DNA of 30,447 nucleotides from Sperchopsis tessellata (taxonomy: Eukaryota > Arthropoda > Insecta > Coleoptera > Hydrophilidae): positions 1-30,447 of the forward strand of contig JAWQRN010000379.1 in the NCBI GenBank assembly GCA_033557685.1. Reading direction: 5' to 3'. The translations under genes and the position numbers were made by a program. The notes under the pieces are model-generated. The model was not told the DNA's origin, searched no databases, and was given only the letters and a program-made list of their open reading frames with translations. This document shows positions 27,701 to 30,447 of this stretch, one piece after another; the stretch's first letter is position 1, and each line of letters starts with the position of its first letter.

Positions 27701-29940
27701 AGTCATTGTGTATATATTTTTTAGCTTTAAAATCGAAAGAATCTATTGACGACTATGACAGTGTTAGATCACTACCACGTGTGGAGATGAAAATGTTTGG
27801 TAGTTTTCCAAAAGTTGATACCCCTGTTTTAACACCATGTGAGAAGTGTCCACAAGTTGTCGCTTCTCATGAAATTGATAGCCATTCGAAGTTTTATCAC
27901 AATCCAGACACCTGCCATAATCATGTACCATCAACCTCTAGCATGAACAACAATTCACAATTTATTATGAGAAAGAAGAATGCCCATTTGAAAAATAAAA
28001 GGAAGTCTCTTCTAATATCATCGACAGCCACCACACCAGCAGCAGTAGTAAGTATTATATATTTTTTATTAGCAATAGATTAATAATTTTGATTGTTCTC
28101 ATGAATTTTTGTACTAATTTTGAATGAGTGAAGTCCAATTTACTCTAACCTCTTATTGTTTAATCGAAATTAAACATCAAAACCTGTTTGAATCTCATTT
28201 ATGGTGCTCTGGATACGCTTTTTGTTTCTCTATTATTATTTACAAATGTATAATTATACAAAATCTTCCTAGTATTGCTTCTTTTTTTACACTTTTTCGA
28301 CTCGGCAAGATAAATAATATTTTTTCCTGGCAAATACTCCTAGCACCTCTGCCAGTAAGTTTGTGTTTATTCTAGAAATCTGCGCCTTCATCTCCACCAT
28401 CTCCTCTTCAAGCTTCTGCTGAGCTATCTGCACCAATTTTGCAAGCTGTTCAAGTGAACAAAATGTCTACTCAGAGTTACTCCTCTGGAAGTTCTTCTAG
28501 TCCATCTAATACTCCACCTTCGTCACCAAATCGCCATAAAAAGCTTAAAAAAGATACAAAATACAAGATTCTACTTGATAACAGTACATATTTCGAGCCG
28601 GATAAACATGTGACTGTTGTCGCTGGAAAAGGTGTTTGTCTTAGGTCTGTCAAAACAAATGATAATATGGTAAGTCATCATTATCAGAATGGTCAAGTAG
28701 CCAAGTTATTGATTTCATTGAGGATTTCATTAATTTTCTAAAAGTTATCAACTTTTACGTTACTTTGCTTACTAAAAATATAGCCATGTCGTTAAAATCC
28801 AGAGATAGAAATACAAAATAAACACAATACACATAACAATACATAAATTTAAAGAAGACATGGAAAATAAATGGGCCGAATTCAGAGACCAATCACTTAC
28901 TACACCTGATTAAATTTTTAAGTAACTGTACCTAAAAATGGCCATTTACAGATCAAGCTTAGGCTTTGAGAGAGATGCTTTGGAGTGCGTTTAAGGCTGC
29001 CTAAATATGGGCTGGGGGTTAATGCCGATTTGATGATTTACAATTTAAATGTTGAGTATAGACTAGAAATGTAATTCATTGTTATTTGATTTGGAATCTA
29101 ACTGAATATTTTAAAGTAAATATTCAATCCGAATTCATCAATATTCAAGTTGTAATCTCTTCTGCAGGCAGGATATTATAAAATGGTACATGTTTCAAAT
29201 ACACAAAACAATTGACGCCTTTGTTAACCTTCTCTGTAAACACATGATCCACTTGAAATTTCCAAATTGATGTAAATAAAATTTTTTATAAATTAGATCA
29301 TTTGGTGTGACGATTTATCGTAGTAAAACCATTAACAGACTATCAAAAGTACTGATGTTTTGTCCACTGTAGCAAGGACATCTTCATAGTAAAGCAATTT
29401 AATTTAGAAATTGACACAATCCTTCTTCAGGCTTGGTTCTTCTTTATACCATTTAATTTTTTAATAAGACAATTAATATTATCTATTTTCCAGAAATCCT
29501 CTCCACAGGTGCATTTACTATCTAAAGGACCTATTAGCGCATTTGAAAATATTCATAGAGTCTCTCCACCAGTACAGGTGGTGAAACCATTTGTTCAGTC
29601 ACCAACTAAAAGCAGTTCTGCATCGACTTTGATGCCCCCTCCACCTCCACCAGTTCAACCTACCCAATCAACTTCTTCCGTATTACCATTGTTAGCGTCT
29701 TCTTTATCTATGCCCTCACCCTCATCATTATCATCGTCTGTTTCGACATTAACATCTATGTCGTCGTCCTCATCAAGGCATAAAAAATCAAAGAAGAGTT
29801 GCAAAAAACCTAGGGATGGAGAAAATGAATCTAGACATGATTCGGACAATTCCACAGGACCATGCTTGAGATCTGTGAGAGGTAGTACCAACACCAACAG
29901 CATCTCTAGCACCAGTACCACATCCCACCCGCCGATCCGG
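15674..29940 (+). CDS. Atxn7: ataxin-7-like protein, SAGA deubiquitinase-module subunit (spliced, 3' end beyond window)
   Basis: Nine coding exons join in one frame: 15674-15758, 15824-16143, 16800-16899, 17062-17265, 20384-20643, 24543-24630, 27725-28047, 28376-28669 and 29494-29940. The total is 2121 nt or 707 codons, and every junction phase fits. Ataxin-7 (yeast Sgf73) anchors the Ubp8/USP22 deubiquitinase module to SAGA. Evidence is a KGKSW segment near residue 12 and a C-x2-C-x11-H-x4-H finger at residues 71-91. The human ataxin-7 N-terminal finger has the same spacing. Unusually there are two more C2H2-type fingers (250-271, 391-411). The linkers are rich in Ser and Lys. The SCA7 domain expected further on is not seen intact. 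An earlier start formed by splicing from 9275 would add five residues. The name rests on motif resemblance. Confidence 0.72.
15824..16143 (+). CDS. Atxn7: ataxin-7-like exon 3: first zinc finger
   Basis: The exon is 320 nt, enters in phase 1 and leaves in phase 0 at CCA|GTAAGT. It encodes residues 29-135: a basic stretch, then VRRLPRR, NGQFPKED, and a finger with Cys71, Cys74, His86 and His91. After the finger comes a Lys/Ser-rich tail (KKKSKTSKSKKKS). The finger spacing matches the ataxin-7 N-terminal zinc finger, which in yeast Sgf73 packs against Ubp8 in the SAGA deubiquitinase module. It aligns gap-free with the finger of exon 8. Confidence 0.85.
16310..16500 (-). mobile_element. possible hAT-like transposase fragment in intron 3
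   Basis: Minus-strand translation gives WYCEQTKIVDMTEVVNDGAF, then LLKSIKAYSLVNLK. It loosely resembles the region of hAT-related transposases and their host-derived relatives that reads DGxxxxLxxxIxxxxxxxxIPLKN. The match is weak and short. It is listed because intron 3 (16144-16799) otherwise shows nothing. Confidence 0.25.
16800..16899 (+). CDS. Atxn7: ataxin-7-like exon 4: Ser-rich linker
   Basis: A 100-nt exon between acceptor taattttag (to 16799) and donor GTAAGT (16900). It enters in phase 0 and leaves in phase 1, encoding EQNMPTESAALSSSKGK and on to residue 168. No fold is recognised; it reads as a disordered linker. Its support is good splice sites and frame continuity with both neighbours. 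Confidence 0.65.
17062..17265 (+). CDS. Atxn7: ataxin-7-like exon 5: Ser/Lys/Arg-rich linker
   Basis: The acceptor tattatttcag ends at 17061; the exon is 204 nt, phase 1 to phase 1. Residues 169-236 are low-complexity (SSSSHSLSKKRSKSKSDD), probably disordered and perhaps containing a nuclear localisation signal (KKRSKSK). The donor is GTGATA, weaker than the other donors of this gene. The following 3.1-kb intron holds three transposon relics. Confidence 0.65.
17530..18710 (-). mobile_element. RTE-like LINE relic, reverse transcriptase and C-terminus
   Basis: Read on the minus strand from about 18690 down, there is a motif A region (CFVDYKKAFDRVQH-type, decayed), RQGCILSHQLFNIYSGYIFD near 18440-18380 (motif B), and YTDDTVVIANSPEG near 18330-18290, where YADD has become YTDD. 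Then come a thumb segment (NKTKTKTMVVSR), ISWTEHETNEEVL near 17870, and a C-terminal ECARIVVNLQ near 17615. GVRQGC and the WTEH-type C-terminus are typical of RTE-like elements common in insects. Frameshifts and stops show decay. It is antisense to the host gene, in intron 5. Confidence 0.85.
18790..19504 (-). mobile_element. piggyBac-like transposase relic (N-terminal half)
   Basis: An ATG at 19504 on the minus strand starts an acidic N-terminal region (MASTSQKFVRSPSKYELEFS and on), as in many piggyBac transposases. Further on, with stops and shifts, come FFKDFFLENISF-like residues and, near 18890-18820, NIAVDESTVGFIGRKGLR. The DEST-x-GF-x-GR block includes the first catalytic Asp of the family. 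The rest of the transposase is absent where the LINE at 17530-18710 begins, so that LINE may have inserted here. Confidence 0.75.
19690..20040 (-). mobile_element. 3' end fragment of an RTE-like LINE
   Basis: Minus-strand reading gives SKQISFINKHVKRRKIEYFG, then GHIIRGSKYHSLRLIIQRKV, EGRRWIGP-like residues, and a tail near 19730-19790. This is the C-terminal segment (GH-[IV]-x-R-x-x-KY) of the same general LINE type as at 17530-18710 and 21190-23410. It is disrupted by frameshifts. Confidence 0.7.
20041..20383. other. end of intron 5
   Basis: AT-rich sequence. Apart from the acceptor tract before 20384 I see nothing in it. Confidence 0.4.
20384..20643 (+). CDS. Atxn7: ataxin-7-like exon 6: second zinc finger
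   Basis: The exon enters in phase 1 after acceptor ttttttacag (to 20383) and leaves in phase 0 at ACC|GTAAGT. It encodes residues 237-323. A C2H2-type finger has Cys250, Cys253, His266 and His271 (C-x2-C-x12-H-x4-H), one residue longer in the loop than the other two. A long Ser/Lys tail follows (SSSSTKKKGTSKSSSSSSS). The finger reads more like a classical C2H2 (CEKCGKVF) than the ataxin-7 type, so it may have a different partner. The exon matches the other finger exons in phase class. Confidence 0.75.
20644..21189. other. start of intron 6, no element recognised
   Basis: The donor GTAAGT is followed by AT-rich DNA with a less AT-rich island at about 20790-20990. The island may be old repeat sequence; no protein similarity was seen on either strand. 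Confidence 0.35.
21190..23410 (-). mobile_element. APE-type LINE relic with partial endonuclease and full reverse transcriptase region
   Basis: On the minus strand from about 23400 the order is: NPEKVTRNQIDYIINNEKYR and SADISSDHNPVIARV (the SDH motif of an AP-type endonuclease), a linker, VTLAIKNLKNGKSPGP near 22730-22670, and HGKIEQEISESQ near 22460. Then come GLGTREALFALNVLMQRC-type sequence near 22230-22170, CFIDYNKAFD near 22140, SNIRYADDTVLIA near 21885-21845 with intact YADD, and a C-terminal GHITKGEKYH-like segment near 21400. Frameshifts and stops throughout mean it is inactive. A 179-bp insertion interrupts it at 22238-22416. It is antisense in intron 6. Confidence 0.85.
22238..22416. 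mobile_element. short insertion inside the LINE at 21190-23410
   Basis: The LINE protein reads ...EISESQ on one side and FRKGLGTREA-like on the other. The 179 bp between them do not fit the reverse transcriptase and end in an A-rich run (ATAAAAAATAAATG... to AAATAAATAAA). That tail suggests a short retroposed sequence (SINE-like) in plus orientation. No A/B box or clear target-site duplication was identified. Confidence 0.5.
23411..23990 (-). mobile_element. second LINE relic, pre-palm reverse-transcriptase region
   Basis: Minus-strand segments are LIDDRSKLDKASQAYRIRSR and TIYNEIRKGIR near 23950-23870, then ILTEIRSYLYI and KKGD-like residues near 23590-23550, and LLTRLITNRITRKLDFYQPV near 23500-23440. 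The order (a basic helix before the RT, then HKKGD and LLTRxITNR..KLDFYQP) is that of RTE-type LINEs. It stops where the endonuclease of the neighbouring LINE begins, so the two are separate insertions joined end to end. Confidence 0.75.
24030..24330 (-). mobile_element. third LINE relic, jockey-like motif B and C
   Basis: Minus-strand reading gives QQVPQESIMPLLLYIIY (PQGS changed to PQES) near 24180-24125, then ILQYANDTALIFPNK near 24095-24050 (YADD changed to YAND). These are palm motifs of a jockey-type reverse transcriptase. A motif-A side segment with many stops lies at 24330-24200. It is dead and antisense to the host gene. Confidence 0.7.
24331..24542. other. end of intron 6
   Basis: Very AT-rich sequence running into the acceptor at 24542. 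No element was recognised. Confidence 0.4.
24543..24630 (+). CDS. Atxn7: ataxin-7-like exon 7: second KGxxW segment
   Basis: An 88-nt exon, phase 0 to phase 1, between acceptor ctctttttag (to 24542) and donor GTAAGT (24631). It encodes residues 324-352 with LSSLINHKGRMWGDI. KGRMW mirrors KGKSW of exon 2, and in both exons the Trp lies 13 residues before the codon split by the phase-1 intron. Support as an exon comes from both splice sites, frame continuity on each side, and this likeness. Confidence 0.7.
24775..24985 (-). repeat. truncated 3' LTR and pol end of the Ty3/gypsy-type element
   Basis: The segment matches 249-307 and 405-520 of the left-edge repeat and the corresponding parts of 27405-27600, including GTAACGTGGTTT and TATCGAAGTG. 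The part of the LTR that would continue below 24775 is absent. Pol-like residues (GLLNFPLSPSQQIAISRTL) run into it on the minus strand, suggesting the last open reading frame overlaps the LTR. Confidence 0.65.
25080..25690 (-). pseudogene. tandemly duplicated integrase C-terminal segment
   Basis: Two copies about 312 bp apart (25391-25690 and 25080-25380) each encode, on the minus strand, the segment after the integrase core: IQQERQKVYSDAKKRSGHYF, then DKVWVSTHTHSDATKGMSSK. This is the region just before the GPY/F module of Ty3/gypsy integrases. Copy differences include KVWVSTH versus KVWVSIH. Only the copy nearer the 3' LTR goes on to the DGP-type block and pol end, and it carries stops. Confidence 0.8.
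25740..25945 (-). pseudogene. integrase catalytic-core remnant
   Basis: Minus-strand residues DLKPRLVILLNIDLPKWADK, then PSIRFSMDTAHAQNKLHPSI, correspond to the end of the gypsy-type integrase core (NRDLKxRL...W...IRFAMNTA...TGxSPA). The upstream catalytic Asp residues are not seen because of the internal deletion. Confidence 0.7.
26090..26345 (-). pseudogene. retroviral-type aspartic protease remnant
   Basis: The minus strand gives NDTGHIDSVA with the catalytic D-T-G at 26317-26309. In a shifted frame come FKVLQEKGFPGKLVTIKQ, VDVTLQHKTILTTFIVLLEA and LLGIDFI, the conserved C-terminal part of Ty3/gypsy proteases. One frameshift separates the two halves, so the enzyme is dead. Confidence 0.75.
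26400..27193 (-). pseudogene. gag remnant with a degraded zinc knuckle
   Basis: ATG at 27193 on the minus strand starts MATQRVPITEKCI, and capsid-like sequence with several stops follows. Near 26450-26410 the residues EGFTRSTCPNCSC look like the second half of a CCHC zinc knuckle followed by a further Cys pair. The first half is disrupted. The left-edge repeat shows the same ATQ start at positions 13-1, with ATG changed to AAG. Confidence 0.6.
27194..27612 (-). repeat. 5' LTR of the Ty3/gypsy-type element
   Basis: Collinear with 14-535: GATCTTGGTACTGCGACTTC near 27246, AATTTGTAACGTGG near 27403, TATCGAAGTGACC near 27492, GTCCTCTGCTGGTCACCAAA near 27555, and a GAGAGAGAGA run. On the minus strand an AATAAA lies near 27240, fitting a polyadenylation signal near the R/U5 part. 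Confidence 0.65.
27725..28047 (+). CDS. Atxn7: ataxin-7-like exon 8: third zinc finger
   Basis: A 323-nt exon, phase 1 to phase 0, after acceptor tatattttttag and before GTAAGT at 28048. It encodes residues 353-460: VRSLPRVEMKMFGSFPK, then a finger with Cys391, Cys394, His406 and His411 in the same spacing as finger 1. EM-x2-FG-x2-P-x2-D before the finger and QVV just after the second Cys resemble vertebrate ataxin-7 even more closely than exon 3 does. A basic tail (KKNAHLKNKRKS) follows. The retroelement LTR at 27181-27612 ends only about 110 bp upstream of the acceptor. Confidence 0.85.
28048..28375. other. intron 8 of the ataxin-7-like gene
   Basis: AT-rich intron of 328 nt with a good donor (GTAAGT) and acceptor (tttattctag). 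Nothing else was recognised. Confidence 0.7.
28376..28669 (+). CDS. Atxn7: ataxin-7-like exon 9: Ser/Pro linker and SCA7-like remnant
   Basis: A 294-nt exon, phase 0 to phase 0 (residues 461-558). It starts KSAPSSPPSP, passes a Ser/Pro-rich part (SSPSNTPPSSPNRHKKLKK), then reads YFEPDKH with His538 and GKGVCLRSV with Cys548. F-[DE]-P-D-x-H followed by C-x-R-S resembles the start of the SCA7 motif (FDPDIHCG...PCTRSLTCKTH in human ataxin-7). The Cys after His and the final C-K-x-H pair are absent, so it is unlikely to bind zinc in the standard way. The resemblance is my reading and needs a profile search. Confidence 0.75.
28670..29493. other. intron 9 of the ataxin-7-like gene
   Basis: An 824-nt AT-rich intron from GTAAGT to CAG. 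The middle (about 28920-29030) is slightly less AT-rich, but no transposon or gene is identifiable. Confidence 0.7.
29494..29940 (+). CDS. Atxn7: ataxin-7-like exon 10: Pro/Ser-rich region with a second CLRSV motif
   Basis: A 447-nt exon, phase 0 to phase 0 (residues 559-707), between acceptor attttccag and donor GTAAGT at 29941. It opens KSSPQV, has a Pro run (MPPPPPPVQP) and a long Ser-rich tract, then RHKKSKKSCKK, and near its end GPCLRSVRG with Cys682. The order KS-x-P, RHKKxKK, G-x-CLRSV repeats that of exon 9. Most of it is likely disordered. The gene must continue because the exon ends at a donor without a stop. Confidence 0.75.
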
Positions 29941-30447
29941 GTAAGTTTCCAAATTACAATTGTTATTTAGTCGGGGTTTTCCAAATTAAAGGTAAAGGGT
30001 GGGAGCCCTGATATGGTAAATGTTGTAATGAACTGTCTTATCGTTTACTAGATCTTCATGGAGCGTCTTGAATGTTTTGTGATAGAAAATAAATTTCTAT
30101 AAAATTTTTGTCGTGAGGATCCCACTCACTATCCGGCACATCCATTGGTTGCACTAGAAATCATCTTCTTCATCTCTTGAATTATACATCTCATTTTTTA
30201 AATGAGTTCATCATTGTTTCGATGTTATCTTTGTTCCACGCTGTTATCAAATATTTGCCCAAAATATCTATTGGAAGTGGTCGCATATATCCACACTCGA
30301 CTTAGATATGAGCATATGGAATATCTAATCTTAAAATCAAGGTTGACTTATACACCAGGTCGACTTGTATATTCTCATATGTCTGAATGAATAAGGTCTA
30401 CATATATATGTATATGTTATATACATATTATAAAATATATATATATA
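29941..30447. other. start of intron 10 with a possible DNA-transposon end and AT microsatellite
   Basis: After the donor GTAAGT come AT-rich DNA and a stretch with GTTGACTTATACACCAGG and GTCGACTTGTATATTC (about 30340-30375). These repeated GACTTATA-like motifs occur near ends of some insect DNA elements, but only one end is in view. The last 50 bases (30398-30447) are an imperfect TA microsatellite. Confidence 0.35.

Noticed and set aside
29655..29921. Acidic minus-strand frame of 88 codons opposite exon 10
   Set aside because: Antisense shadow of Ser-rich codons; Asp/Glu/Val runs are the expected complement.

Overview
The window looks like nuclear DNA of an insect, possibly a beetle (weak inference from the transposon types). 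It is AT-rich, has spliced genes with GT-AG introns, and is packed with decayed retrotransposons and DNA transposons. There are no bacterial-style operons, rRNA, tRNA or CRISPR features that I can see.

Layout. 1-535 is an LTR-like repeat of a Ty3-type element on the minus strand. A decayed non-LTR element (536-2150, +) lies in what should be the last intron of a LIM-domain gene of the LMO7/LIMCH1 family (fly smash). Only that gene's terminal exon (2268-2455, +) is in the window. From 2456 to about 8970 is 3' UTR and intergenic DNA with a MITE candidate and three plus-strand LINE relics. At 8972-9007 a TATA box and an arthropod initiator form a plausible core promoter. It is followed by a candidate 5' exon (9004-9275) and a first intron holding a 1.09-kb tandem repeat (9495-12562).

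The main gene is an ataxin-7-like gene (SAGA deubiquitinase module subunit) on the plus strand. Nine coding exons run from 15674 to 29940, and the junction phases agree through 707 codons. The gene continues past the right edge. Its introns carry two piggyBac relics, several LINE relics and a deleted Ty3/gypsy-type element (24775-27612). From 14760 onward all of these are antisense to the gene.

The most interesting observation is inside the ataxin-7-like gene. A two-exon cassette (a KGxxW segment, a phase-1 intron, then a C2H2-type zinc finger exon) occurs twice, as exons 2-3 and exons 7-8. The Trp-to-intron distance and phase are the same in both, and the finger modules align without gaps. 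A third C2H2-type finger sits in exon 6. The next two exons (9 and 10) also look like copies of each other and carry a degenerate piece resembling the SCA7 motif. The true SCA7 domain is either downstream of the window or degraded here. Everything about function is inferred from family resemblance; no database search was possible.
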